Translations under genes and position numbers: made by a program | Part shown: positions 1-6,259 of the stretch, one piece after another | Layout of the letters: every line of letters begins with the position of its first letter | Numbering within the stretch: the stretch's first letter is position 1 | Assembly: GCA_018678395.1 (NCBI GenBank) | Contig: JAHHMJ010000703.1 | Span: 1 to 11,155, forward strand | From: Gemmatimonadota bacterium | GTDB taxonomy: Bacteria; Gemmatimonadota; Gemmatimonadetes; Longimicrobiales; Gaopeijiaceae | Length of the DNA: 11,155 bases | Reading direction: 5' to 3' | The notes under the pieces: generated by a model | Told to the model about the DNA's origin: nothing | The model's database searches: none | Seen by the model: the letters and a program-made list of their open reading frames with translations, nothing else

Positions 1-87
1 CGCGTCCTGACAGGCGGTGGCGCCGACGACCGCGACGAGCGCAGTGAAGGCGATGCGTCGGGTACGGGCTTGAAGGAGGGTGGTCAT
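1..87 (-). CDS. Start of an exported protein or lipoprotein (partial)
   Basis: Only the first 29 codons are in the window, read leftward from an ATG at 87. GGAGAA lies a few bases upstream as a ribosome binding site. The peptide starts MTTLLQARTRR, then has a hydrophobic stretch (about residues 12-24, IAFTALVAVVGAT) and ends in ACQDA. That is the n-region/h-region/Cys pattern of a bacterial export signal. Cys26 preceded by A-T-A resembles an imperfect lipobox, so lipid anchoring is possible but not certain. The mature protein lies outside the window and its function cannot be named. The gene is divergent from the HipA-like gene, with about 100 bases between the two starts. Confidence 0.6.
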   Translation of the reverse strand, partial: MTTLLQARTRRIAFTALVAVVGATACQDA

Positions 88-189
88 GATCGTTCTCCGG
101 TCTCGATGAAACAGTGGGTTCGATGAACGCGCGTTCGAGAGCTAGACGACTGGTTGCCGCGAAAGGTCACTGGGGGTTTCTTCCGAGCC

Positions 190-990
190 ATGTCACCGCT
201 CCCTCGCCACACCGCTCTGCGATACCTCGAACCCCTGCGGGAAGGGGGCTCGCTGCCCGCTATCGTCGAGGCCGACGGCGGGCTCTTCGTGGTCAAGTTC
301 CGCGGAGCCGGGCAGGGGGCGCTCGCGCTGGTCGCCGAGATCGTCGTGGGAGAGTTGGCCCGGTCGCTCGGCCTTCCGGTGCCGGAGTTGGCGCTCGTCC
401 ACGTGGACGCGGCCTTCGGGCGTACGGAGCCCGATCCGGAGATTCAGGACCTGCTGCGAGCGAGCCACGGCATCAACGTCGGACTCGAGTATCTGGAGGG
501 GGCCTTCAATTTCGACCCGAGGGCGGCCGGAGATCTCGTCTCGCCCGAGCTGGCCGCCGAGGTGGTCTGGCTCGACTGCTGGGTCACCAACCCTGACCGT
601 TCGGCCCGGAATCCGAATCTGCTGGTCCATCGGCGCCGGCCGTGGCTCATCGATCATGGAGCGGCCCTCTATCACCAGCACGACTGGTCGAGAGTGAGCG
701 CCGACCGCGTGCGCGCTCCCTTCGCCCGTATCTCGGACCACGTGCTCCTCGCCACGGCGGCCGACGTGGATGGGGCCGACCGCCGCCTGGCCGAGCGTCT
801 GCCGGCGGGCGCGATCGACCGGGCGGTCGAGGCCGTGCCCGAGGACCTGATCTCGCCCGAGGATCGCGAGCGTCACCGGGAGTGGCTGCACGGACGCTTC
901 ACCGCCCGGGCCGACTGGGTCGCGGCCGCGGCCGAGGCGCAATCGGTGGCCCGGGCCCGCCCTCGCGACCGTCGCCCCTACCGCCGATGA
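190..990 (+). CDS. HipA-like kinase-fold protein (PF20613-type), no HipB partner
   Basis: A protein of 266 residues resembling the HipA-like kinase domain in single-domain form. Motifs seen: Lys36 in FVVKF, placed like the ATP-binding lysine; the WVTNPDRSARNPN stretch with Asp136, Asn141 and Asn143, like the catalytic loop of HipA-type kinases; and LIDHGAAL with Asp155, like the metal-binding DFG-type Asp. Full HipA toxins are about 440 residues and are paired with an HTH antitoxin, HipB. Here there is no HipB and the protein is much shorter. Its substrate is unknown. The stop overlaps the next start as ATGA, so it is probably coupled to the DUF3037 gene. I chose the ATG at 190 because the similarity starts just after it. 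An in-frame TTG at 154 would add 12 residues, and neither start has a strong ribosome binding site. The family call is fairly firm; kinase activity is inferred. Confidence 0.8.
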   Translation: MSPLPRHTALRYLEPLREGGSLPAIVEADGGLFVVKFRGAGQGALALVAEIVVGELARSLGLPVPELALVHVDAAFGRTEPDPEIQDLLRASHGINVGLEYLEGAFNFDPRAAGDLVSPELAAEVVWLDCWVTNPDRSARNPNLLVHRRRPWLIDHGAALYHQHDWSRVSADRVRAPFARISDHVLLATAADVDGADRRLAERLPAGAIDRAVEAVPEDLISPEDRERHREWLHGRFTARADWVAAAAEAQSVARARPRDRRPYRR

Positions 991-1379
991 CGACCGAACG
1001 CATCGCCTACACATTCGCCTACCTGCGCGTGGTGCCGCGGGTGCACCTCGGCGCGTTCGTCAACGTCGGTGTCGTATTGCAGGCGCGGACCGCCGGCTTC
1101 GTGGGCCTGCGCGTGCTGACCGATGCGGCGGAGCTCGAACGCAGGGTGCCGCACGTCGACGTGCCGCTCCTCGTACGGTATCTGGAGAGCCTGCGCGCCA
1201 TCGCGGACGGGGAACCGACCGCCGGTCCGGTTGCTCTGGGACCGCCGTCCGAGCGCTTTCACTGGCTCACGTCGCCACGCTCCGACGTCCTGCAGTGCTC
1301 GCCCGTGCACGCCGGGGTGACCGATCGGGATCCGGCCGAGGTCCTGGATCGTCTGTACGAAGAGGTGGTCGGGCCCTGA
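987..1379 (+). CDS. DUF3037 family protein
   Basis: A protein of 130 residues with the features I associate with DUF3037: an N-terminal YTFAYLRVVPRVHLGAFVNVGVVLQ block, and a C-terminal block around SERFHWLTSPRSDVLQCSPVHAG followed by an Asp/Glu-rich helix (LDRLYEEVV). It has no signal peptide or membrane segment and is probably cytoplasmic. The biochemical function is unknown. The ATG at 987 overlaps the TGA of the HipA-like gene by four bases, which fixes this start and suggests translational coupling. DUF3037 genes are known to lie beside HipA-like genes in other bacteria, so the two products may form a functional unit; that is inference. Length is normal for the family. Confidence 0.8.
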   Translation: MTTERIAYTFAYLRVVPRVHLGAFVNVGVVLQARTAGFVGLRVLTDAAELERRVPHVDVPLLVRYLESLRAIADGEPTAGPVALGPPSERFHWLTSPRSDVLQCSPVHAGVTDRDPAEVLDRLYEEVVGP

Positions 1380-1382
1380 GAG

Positions 1383-1396
1383 AGGGGCGAACCCCT
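1383..1396. terminator. Small hairpin between convergent genes, weak terminator candidate
   Basis: AGGGG (1383-1387), loop CGAA, CCCCT (1392-1396). It lies in the 32-base gap between the convergent DUF3037 and LysR stop codons. No run of T follows on either strand, so it may act weakly in both directions or only protect mRNA ends. Confidence 0.3.
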
Positions 1397-1411
1397 GCCC
1401 GGCCGCTCGCG

Positions 1412-2305
1412 TCAGCCCCGATGCGCCCCGAGTAGCGCCTGCACGCCAGGGTGCCCCGGGCGTCGCTCCAGCGTGATGCCGAAGAACCGCTCCGAAACCC
1501 CCTCGGCCGTACCGACCACCTGCACGCCGTAGCGGGTGACGATCTCGTCGCTCACCAGCGACGGGGCTACGAAGAAGCCCAGGCCGTCCTGTCCCAGCAG
1601 CTGCAGGAACCCGACGTCTTCCACTTCGGCGGCGACGCGGGGTCGAATCGAGTGGCGGGCGAACCAGGCGTCCAGACCGCGGCGGAGCGGCGTGTTCTCG
1701 GTGTGGAGCACGAAGGGCGCACCCTCGAGCGCGGCCGGAAAGTCCCCGTCGAGTCCCTCCACGAGAGACGGCGCGCCGAAGATCAGCGCCTCGGACTCGT
1801 GAATCGGTTGGCTGTGGGCGTCGACCGGCTCGGTCGGCCCGAGTGCGGCGTCCACGAGCACGAAGTCGAGCGTGCGGGCCGCGAGGGCGGCGAGCAGCCG
1901 CTCGCGCTTGTCCACGCGCAGCACGACGCGGAGGCCCTCGAGCGGAGGGGTCAGCGCCGGGGCCAGGAGTCGGTGGGCACTCAGCAGGGGAACCGAATCG
2001 GCGACCCCGATGGCGAACCGGGTCGGTCGACCACCACCGTCGCCGGTCCGGACGGCGTCGACGATCCGCTCACCGACGCGGAAGATCGTCGATGCGTGCT
2101 CCTGGACCATCCGGCCCGTATCCGTGAGGACCAGTCGGTTGCCTCGGCGGCGGAAGAGCCGCACGCCGAGCGAGTCCTCGAGAGCCGAGATCTGTGCCGA
2201 GATCGTCGGCTGCGTGACTCCGAGGAGATCCGCCGCGCGGGTGATCGTGCCCTCCCGTGCGACGACCCAGAAGTAGCGGAGGTGATGGTAGTTGAGGTCA
2301 GCCAT
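1412..2305 (-). CDS. LysR-family transcriptional regulator, NhaR-like
   Basis: A LysR-type regulator of 297 residues. Residues 1-60 form the winged helix-turn-helix (LNYHHLRYFWVVAREGTI, then TQPTISAQISALE), followed by a linker and a periplasmic-binding-protein-like effector domain (about 90-295). The N-terminus NYHHLRYFW, the GVADS segment near residue 105 and FFVAPSL near 250 match NhaR, which activates the Na+/H+ antiporter gene nhaA in enterobacteria. The inducer here is unknown. The ATG at 2305 begins exactly where NhaR-type proteins begin. It lies inside the end of the carbonic anhydrase gene (8-base overlap) with no Shine-Dalgarno, so translation probably relies on re-initiation. No nhaA lies in the window; the nearest cation antiporter is the KefB-like gene about 1.3 kb away. 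Family certain; the NhaR subgroup is likely. Confidence 0.88.
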   Translation of the reverse strand: MADLNYHHLRYFWVVAREGTITRAADLLGVTQPTISAQISALEDSLGVRLFRRRGNRLVLTDTGRMVQEHASTIFRVGERIVDAVRTGDGGGRPTRFAIGVADSVPLLSAHRLLAPALTPPLEGLRVVLRVDKRERLLAALAARTLDFVLVDAALGPTEPVDAHSQPIHESEALIFGAPSLVEGLDGDFPAALEGAPFVLHTENTPLRRGLDAWFARHSIRPRVAAEVEDVGFLQLLGQDGLGFFVAPSLVSDEIVTRYGVQVVGTAEGVSERFFGITLERRPGHPGVQALLGAHRG

Positions 2306-3020
2306 CGAAGGGCTCGGGAGGGGGGTGTCCGTCGAGCAGGCGCAGCGTGCCGGTGGACAGGTCTTCGATCGCACCCGCGACACCGGTGCGGCCCTCATCG
2401 ATCGCCCGTCGCACGACGGGCGACTCCTCGACGAGGTACTTCAGCTGGTGTGCGACGTTGGCAGCCACCGCTTCGTCGAGACTTCTCGCCCCGGGCCCCG
2501 GCAGGACGTGTTCGAGCAACGCGGGGAGTGACCCGGGTGCGGCCGCCCCGGACAGGGCGGCGTCGACCGCGCCGCAGCCACTGTGTCCGAGGATGACGAT
2601 CAGCGGCACGTCGAGAACGTCGACCGCGAATTCGAGGCTGGCGATCTGCTCGGCCGAGGCCACGTTCCCGGCCACGCGCACCGTGAAGGCGTCTCCGATA
2701 CCCAGATCGAAGAGGATCTCCGGAGGAACGCGGGAGTCGGCGCACCCGAGGAACGCCACCCAGGGGTGCTGCTCGCCGGACAGCGCGGCGAGGTGGGCCG
2801 GCGTGCGAAACCGGTCGCGGGGCGAGCCGCTCGCGAAGCGTCGATGGCCCTCGAGCAGGAACCCGAGCGCGGCGCCGGGCGTGCGCGGACGAGGGCGGGT
2901 CGGACTCACCGATACGGACCGGCCTGCCCGGACCCGGCGCAGGTGCCTCCGGGGGCTCCAGCGGCGTCGCGGGCAGGGGAGGCCGAGGAGCGGCCGCCGG
3001 GTGAAGATCGGGGTGTGCAC
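2298..3020 (-). CDS. Beta-class carbonic anhydrase
   Basis: Zinc enzyme interconverting CO2 and bicarbonate. With the GTG at 3020 as start (240 residues), the zinc ligands are Cys93 in CADSR, His146 and Cys149 in HSGC, with the Asp95-Arg97 dyad of the active site. RVAGNV at about 115-120 and SLEFAV at 128-133 are also typical. The catalytic domain starts near residue 48 (LGFLLEGHRRFASG). Before it comes an unusual Arg-rich extension. A GTG at 2909 would remove that extension and give about 203 residues, closer to the usual family length. I kept 3020 because third codon positions stay GC-rich through the extension and a promoter-like -10 lies just upstream; neither start has a clear ribosome binding site. 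The gene's end overlaps the LysR start. Enzyme class is firm; the start is uncertain. Confidence 0.9.
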   Translation of the reverse strand: MHTPIFTRRPLLGLPCPRRRWSPRRHLRRVRAGRSVSVSPTRPRPRTPGAALGFLLEGHRRFASGSPRDRFRTPAHLAALSGEQHPWVAFLGCADSRVPPEILFDLGIGDAFTVRVAGNVASAEQIASLEFAVDVLDVPLIVILGHSGCGAVDAALSGAAAPGSLPALLEHVLPGPGARSLDEAVAANVAHQLKYLVEESPVVRRAIDEGRTGVAGAIEDLSTGTLRLLDGHPPPEPFDG

Positions 3021-3043
3021 GACATAAGCTCTATTCCGGGCCT

Positions 3044-3057
3044 GTATTCGTGAATAC
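3044..3057. promoter_or_regulatory. Palindrome at the predicted carbonic anhydrase transcription start
   Basis: Perfect inverted repeat GTATTC-GT-GAATAC. With the -10 proposed at 3063-3068 it would cover about -1 to +13 of the carbonic anhydrase transcript, a position suited to a repressor or regulator. It does not have exact LysR T-N11-A spacing (the T and A lie 10 apart). A role as operator is inference. Confidence 0.4.
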
Positions 3058-3062
3058 CAATG

Positions 3063-3091
3063 ATTCTACGGCATGTTTCGACAAAAGCGAA
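3063..3091 (-). promoter_or_regulatory. Predicted promoter of the carbonic anhydrase-LysR operon
   Basis: Minus strand: -35-like TTCGCT (3086-3091), 17-base spacer, -10 TAGAAT (3063-3068; five of six match TATAAT). The -35 is weak (three of six). The surrounding sequence is clearly richer in A and T than the genes. The transcript would start near 3056, about 36 bases before the GTG at 3020. Confidence 0.4.
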
Positions 3092-3113
3092 GACGGGTCG
3101 ACGCTCGCGAGGA

Positions 3114-3130
3114 GGGGTCGATCGGACCCC
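3114..3130. repeat. Inverted repeat in the carbonic anhydrase/HU intergenic region
   Basis: GGGGTC (3114-3119), GATCG, GACCCC (3125-3130): a perfect six-base dyad with a five-base centre. It lies between the two divergent promoters, upstream of the HU -35. It could be a regulator site or chance in GC-rich DNA. Confidence 0.3.
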
Positions 3131-3154
3131 ATTCGACGAATTGCCACGTACCCG

Positions 3155-3183
3155 TTGCCAATTCCGCCCCGAGCAGTCAGACT
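3155..3183 (+). promoter_or_regulatory. Predicted promoter of the HU gene
   Basis: TTGCCA (3155-3160, five of six match TTGACA), 17-base spacer, CAGACT (3178-3183), which keeps only the A2 and T6 of a -10. A transcript would start near 3190, about 40 bases before the ATG. The rest of the 210-base gap 3021-3230 holds no gene that I can support. Confidence 0.35.
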
Positions 3184-3230
3184 AACCACGTCCGTCGACG
3201 CCCAGAAAACCCATTCTACAGGAGACGTCC

Positions 3231-3524
3231 ATGACGAAGGACGAATTCGCTGAGAAGCTGGCCAAGAAGGCCGACCTCTCGAAGGCCAAGGCCAAGGAGG
3301 TCATCGAGGCCATCTTCTCCACGGAGCCCCGCAACGGCATCATCGCGATCGAGATGGATGCTGGTCGGGACTTCACCATCACGGGCTTCGGGACGTTCGG
3401 CACCCGGCATCGGAAGAAGCGGGAAGGCCGGAACCCCCGTACCGGCGAGTCCATCACGATTCCCGCGATGAAGGTTCCGACCTTCCGCGCCGGTCGTGGC
3501 CTGAAGGAGCGCGTGCGCGACTAG
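3231..3524 (+). CDS. HU/IHF-family DNA-binding protein
   Basis: A nucleoid protein of 97 residues that bends and compacts DNA as a dimer. The N-terminal helical body (TKDEFAEKLAKKADLSKAKAKEVIEAIF, 2-29) is followed by the beta-saddle with GFGTF (52-56). The DNA-binding arm carries RNPRTG (67-72), with the conserved Pro69 that intercalates at kinks. The C-terminus is FRAGRGLKERVRD. AGGAGA at 3220-3225, five bases before the ATG, is a strong ribosome binding site. Compared with the usual 90-residue HU, about six extra residues lie between the second helix and the GFGTF strand (about 30-43). It is a single gene with its own terminator, as expected for an abundant architectural protein. Whether it is closer to HU or IHF cannot be decided here. 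Confidence 0.93.
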   Translation: MTKDEFAEKLAKKADLSKAKAKEVIEAIFSTEPRNGIIAIEMDAGRDFTITGFGTFGTRHRKKREGRNPRTGESITIPAMKVPTFRAGRGLKERVRD

Positions 3525-3576
3525 GTACGCCGGTCGACGCCGTGGAGACTCGTCTCAGCGGCGCCGTGCCAGACTG

Positions 3577-3608
3577 CGGGTCCCGGCCGAAAGGTCGGGG
3601 CCCGTTTT
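3577..3608 (+). terminator. Intrinsic terminator of the HU gene
   Basis: Twelve-pair GC-rich stem (3577-3588 with 3593-3604, two G-U pairs), a GAAA tetraloop at 3589-3592, then TTTT at 3605-3608. It lies about 50 bases after the HU stop. On the opposite strand no T-run follows, so it serves the plus strand. Confidence 0.85.
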
Positions 3609-3612
3609 CGTT

Positions 3613-5502
3613 TCACTCACTCGGTGCGGACCCGAAGTCCTCCCGGAGCGAGTCCGGGTCCCAGCCCAGATCCCGCGTGGCGCCGCCGTCGCGGACCTCG
3701 GCGAGGAGGATCTTCTCGACCGCTTCGATGCGGCTGCGGGCCTCGCCGAGGTAATCCTCGTCGTGGCGCATCTCCGACAGGTCCCGCATCGCCTCGTCGT
3801 CGTGGCGGATCAGGATGCTGGACGATCGCTGCGCCTGATAGGCCCGGAACCCGAGCATCCGCAGCGCGTCCCGCCCCATGCGTGCCGCCGAGTCCAGCGG
3901 TGCTCGGTAGACGTGGTCGACGCCGGCCTCGACCAGGTCGTGGGCGTCGGGCCAGTCGAAGGCGCGCGCGAAGATGGTCAGATGCGGGAAGTGCTTCTGG
4001 ACCGTCCGCACCACCGCGAGCGTCTTCTCGGGGGTATCCAGCGCCAGCACGATCATTCGCGCCTGTGCCGCTCCCGCGACGTGAAGCAGGTCGTGACGGG
4101 TGGCGTCGCCGTAGTAGACCTTGAGCCCGAGCTGCCGCAGCATCTCGACCCGGTCGGAATCCACGTCGAGTACGGTGGTCGCCACGTCGTTCGCCTTGAG
4201 GAAGCGCCCGACGGTCGAGCCGAACCCACCGAAGCCCGCGATGAGCACCGGCGCCTGTTCGTCGATCGGGTCGGCTTCGCGCTCATCGGCGACCTCGCGG
4301 GTGCCGAGGCGCGGCCGTAGCACCCGGTCGTTCAGGAGCAGCAGCAGGGGCGTCAGCGCCATCGACAGGGCCACTGCGGCGACGAGCGGCGCTGTCTGCC
4401 CGGAGCTGAGCACGCCCTCCTGCTCGGCGAACGAGAAGAGGACGAATCCGAATTCACCTGCCCCCGGCAGCGCGAAGGCGAAGAGCAGGCCCTGGTCCAG
4501 ACCCATCCGGAACCCCCGCGCCAGGATGCCGAGGATCAGTCCCTTCACCGCCACGATCCCGACGGTGAGGAGGATGATGCCCGAGGGATCCGCCGCCACC
4601 AGCCCGAAGTCCACGGAGGCGCCGACGGCGATGAAGAAGATCGCCAGCAGGAGTCCCTTGAAGGGATCGATGTCGCTCTCGAGTTCGTGGCGGTACTCGC
4701 TGTCGGCGAGAACCACACCGGCGAGGAAGGTCCCCAGGGCCGGGCTCAGGCCCACCCTCGTCATGAGGAGGGCGATCCCGATCACCAGAAGCAGCGCGGC
4801 CGCCGTGAAGATCTCGCGGAGCCCGGTCCGGCCCAGCGCCCGGAAGGCCGGACGCACCACCAGCCGCCCCAGGGCCACCACCGATGCCACCGCCCCGAGG
4901 ACGACGAGAACCTGCACGCCCGGCGCCAGCCCCGAGATCCACGTGCTCGAGGCATGTCCCGCCTCCCCGGAGTGGCCGCCCGACACGGCGAGCAGCGGCA
5001 TCAGCGCGAGCATGGGGATCACCGCGATGTCCTGGAACAGCAGCACCGAGAAGGCGGACTGCCCGGCCGTGGTGCGGACCAGACCCTTCTCCTGCAGGGT
5101 CTGGAGCACGATCGCGGTCGACGACAGCGCGAGCGTCATGCCGATGGCCAGGGCGGCCGCGAACGGGACGCCGAGCGCGAGCGCGGCTCCGGTGAACGCC
5201 GCAGTCGTCAGACCGACCTGCAGGCCGCCGAGGCCGAGGATGGGCCCCCGCAGGCGCCAGAGCACCGAGGGCTGCAGTTCGAGTCCGATGACGAAGAGCA
5301 TCATCACGACACCGAACTCGGCGAAGTGCATGACGTCCTCGCCCTCGGCCCCGACCAGGCCCAGACCGAAGGGCCCGATCACCATCCCCGCGAGCAGGTA
5401 GCCGAGAACCGACCCGAGACCCAGTCGCCTGGCGACCGGCACGGCGACCACGGCGGCGCCCAGGTAGACGACGGACTGGGCGAGGAACGCGTCGGTGGTC
5501 AT
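3613..5502 (-). CDS. KefB/KefC-type potassium:proton antiporter with TrkA-N domain
   Basis: An inner-membrane monovalent cation:proton antiporter of 629 residues (CPA2). About 12 hydrophobic segments fill residues 5-390. Among them are MLFVIGLELQP (68-78), LFQDIAVIPML (155-165), matching the Kef QD motif, and FFIAVGASVDF (289-299). A cytoplasmic Rossmann-type RCK/TrkA-N domain follows (about 417-530), with GFGGFG (423-428) and an acidic residue at the end of strand 2 (VLDVD), suited to an adenine nucleotide. In Kef systems glutathione conjugates gate this domain; whether that applies here is unknown. The ATG at 5502 is preceded by GGAGGTGCC, a strong ribosome binding site. It overlaps the upstream KefG-like gene as ATGA, so the two are co-translated. 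A longer in-frame extension to 5877 lacks similarity and overlaps that gene. Confidence 0.92.
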   Translation of the reverse strand: MTTDAFLAQSVVYLGAAVVAVPVARRLGLGSVLGYLLAGMVIGPFGLGLVGAEGEDVMHFAEFGVVMMLFVIGLELQPSVLWRLRGPILGLGGLQVGLTTAAFTGAALALGVPFAAALAIGMTLALSSTAIVLQTLQEKGLVRTTAGQSAFSVLLFQDIAVIPMLALMPLLAVSGGHSGEAGHASSTWISGLAPGVQVLVVLGAVASVVALGRLVVRPAFRALGRTGLREIFTAAALLLVIGIALLMTRVGLSPALGTFLAGVVLADSEYRHELESDIDPFKGLLLAIFFIAVGASVDFGLVAADPSGIILLTVGIVAVKGLILGILARGFRMGLDQGLLFAFALPGAGEFGFVLFSFAEQEGVLSSGQTAPLVAAVALSMALTPLLLLLNDRVLRPRLGTREVADEREADPIDEQAPVLIAGFGGFGSTVGRFLKANDVATTVLDVDSDRVEMLRQLGLKVYYGDATRHDLLHVAGAAQARMIVLALDTPEKTLAVVRTVQKHFPHLTIFARAFDWPDAHDLVEAGVDHVYRAPLDSAARMGRDALRMLGFRAYQAQRSSSILIRHDDEAMRDLSEMRHDEDYLGEARSRIEAVEKILLAEVRDGGATRDLGWDPDSLREDFGSAPSE

Positions 5503-6110
5503 GGCACCTCCCCGGGCGTGGACCCGGTGCGCTCCGGCACTACGAGCGTCTCGTGGTCGAGTGCGGCGTGTTCGAGCCCTCCGTCCAGCATCCAGTCCAG
5601 GAGCCCGAGGTACCGGGGGACGATCTCCTGGATGTCCTCGGGGCCCAGCCGGTGGGTGCCGTAGACGATCCAGGGCGGAGCGAACCGCATCCCGCAGAGA
5701 AACGCCGTCTGCTCGATCGGGGCGAGGAACTGACGGATGGTGCGCCGATTGCGACCGACCGTGCAGTAGGCGGCCTCGGTACCGCCCGCCGAGACCACGG
5801 GCACCAGCCACTTGCCGTGGAGTGCACTGCCGCCGGAACCGTAGGCCCAGCCGTGCTCGAGCACGAGATCCATCCACTGCTTCAGAAGCGGAGGCACGCT
5901 GTACCAGTACAGCGGGTGCTGAAAGACCACGACGTCGTGGTGAGTCAGCAGTTCCTGCTCCCGTTCCACGTCGACGAGGAAGTCGGGGTACTCCTCGTAC
6001 AGATCGTGCAGGGTCAGGTCGTCCCGCTCCGGAATGCTCGACACGAGCGAGCGATGAATCCTGGACTTCTGGAATGCGGGATGGGCGAAGAGAAGAAGGA
6101 CGCGGGCCAT
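5499..6110 (-). CDS. KefG/KefF-like flavin oxidoreductase, antiporter partner
   Basis: A flavodoxin-fold quinone oxidoreductase of 203 residues, of the family that includes KefF, KefG and MdaB. Seen: VLLLFAHPAFQKSR (4-17), the LHDLYEEYPDF segment (34-44) and FQHPLYWYSVPPLLKQWMD (63-81), the flavin-binding loop. The HDLY..YPDF and VFQHPLY..Y segments are particularly KefG-like. Such proteins bind FMN and sit on the KefB/KefC antiporter, raising its activity. The 4-base overlap with the antiporter start supports that role. The ATG at 6110 fits the family N-terminus (MARVLLLFAHP). No Shine-Dalgarno precedes it; the sequence there is C-rich on the coding strand and carries a G-quadruplex motif on the other. 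Family firm; pairing with the antiporter strongly supported by layout. Confidence 0.88.
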   Translation of the reverse strand: MARVLLLFAHPAFQKSRIHRSLVSSIPERDDLTLHDLYEEYPDFLVDVEREQELLTHHDVVVFQHPLYWYSVPPLLKQWMDLVLEHGWAYGSGGSALHGKWLVPVVSAGGTEAAYCTVGRNRRTIRQFLAPIEQTAFLCGMRFAPPWIVYGTHRLGPEDIQEIVPRYLGLLDWMLDGGLEHAALDHETLVVPERTGSTPGEVP

Positions 6111-6117
6111 CGCCGTC

Positions 6118-6140
6118 GGGGTCGGGGTCGGGAGGGAGGG
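6118..6140 (+). other. G-quadruplex motif before the kefG-like start
   Basis: Five runs of three or four G (6118-6121, 6124-6127, 6130-6132, 6134-6136, 6138-6140) separated by loops of only TC, TC, A and A. It lies on the plus strand, the template strand of the kefG-like gene, ending 7 bases before its start codon. The mRNA would be C-rich there and has no Shine-Dalgarno. Confidence 0.55.
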
Positions 6141-6196
6141 CGGACCTTTCGGACTCTCACCCCCGGCGACCCGGATCGGTCCCGGCGGAAACGACG

Positions 6197-6228
6197 AGGG
6201 GCGACCCCCCGTTCGGAGGGCCGCCCCT
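6197..6228 (-). terminator. Terminator hairpin downstream of infC
   Basis: Minus strand: a stem of about 14 pairs (6228-6215 with 6210-6197, two G-U pairs) closed by a GAAC loop, followed by CGTCGTTTCC. The T-run is short (TTT) and not immediate. It lies about 30 bases after the infC stop and about 85 before the kefG-like start, so it should separate the two, perhaps with read-through. Confidence 0.65.
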
Positions 6229-6259
6229 GGAGTGGCCGTCGGGGGCTGCGCCCCGCCTG

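Noticed and set aside
1451..2596. Long plus-strand open frame antisense to the LysR and carbonic anhydrase genes
   Set aside because: The product is low-complexity Arg/Glu-rich with no recognisable motif. It mirrors two genes with clear catalytic and HTH motifs; such frames are common opposite GC-rich genes.
3044..3057. LysR T-N11-A box in the palindrome
   Set aside because: The dyad is perfect but the T and A are separated by 10, not 11, bases, so I kept it only as a generic operator candidate.
5503..5877. N-terminal extension of the KefB-like antiporter
   Set aside because: The in-frame extension is Arg-rich, overlaps the KefG-like gene in another frame and lacks a start signal, whereas the ATG at 5502 has a strong ribosome binding site.
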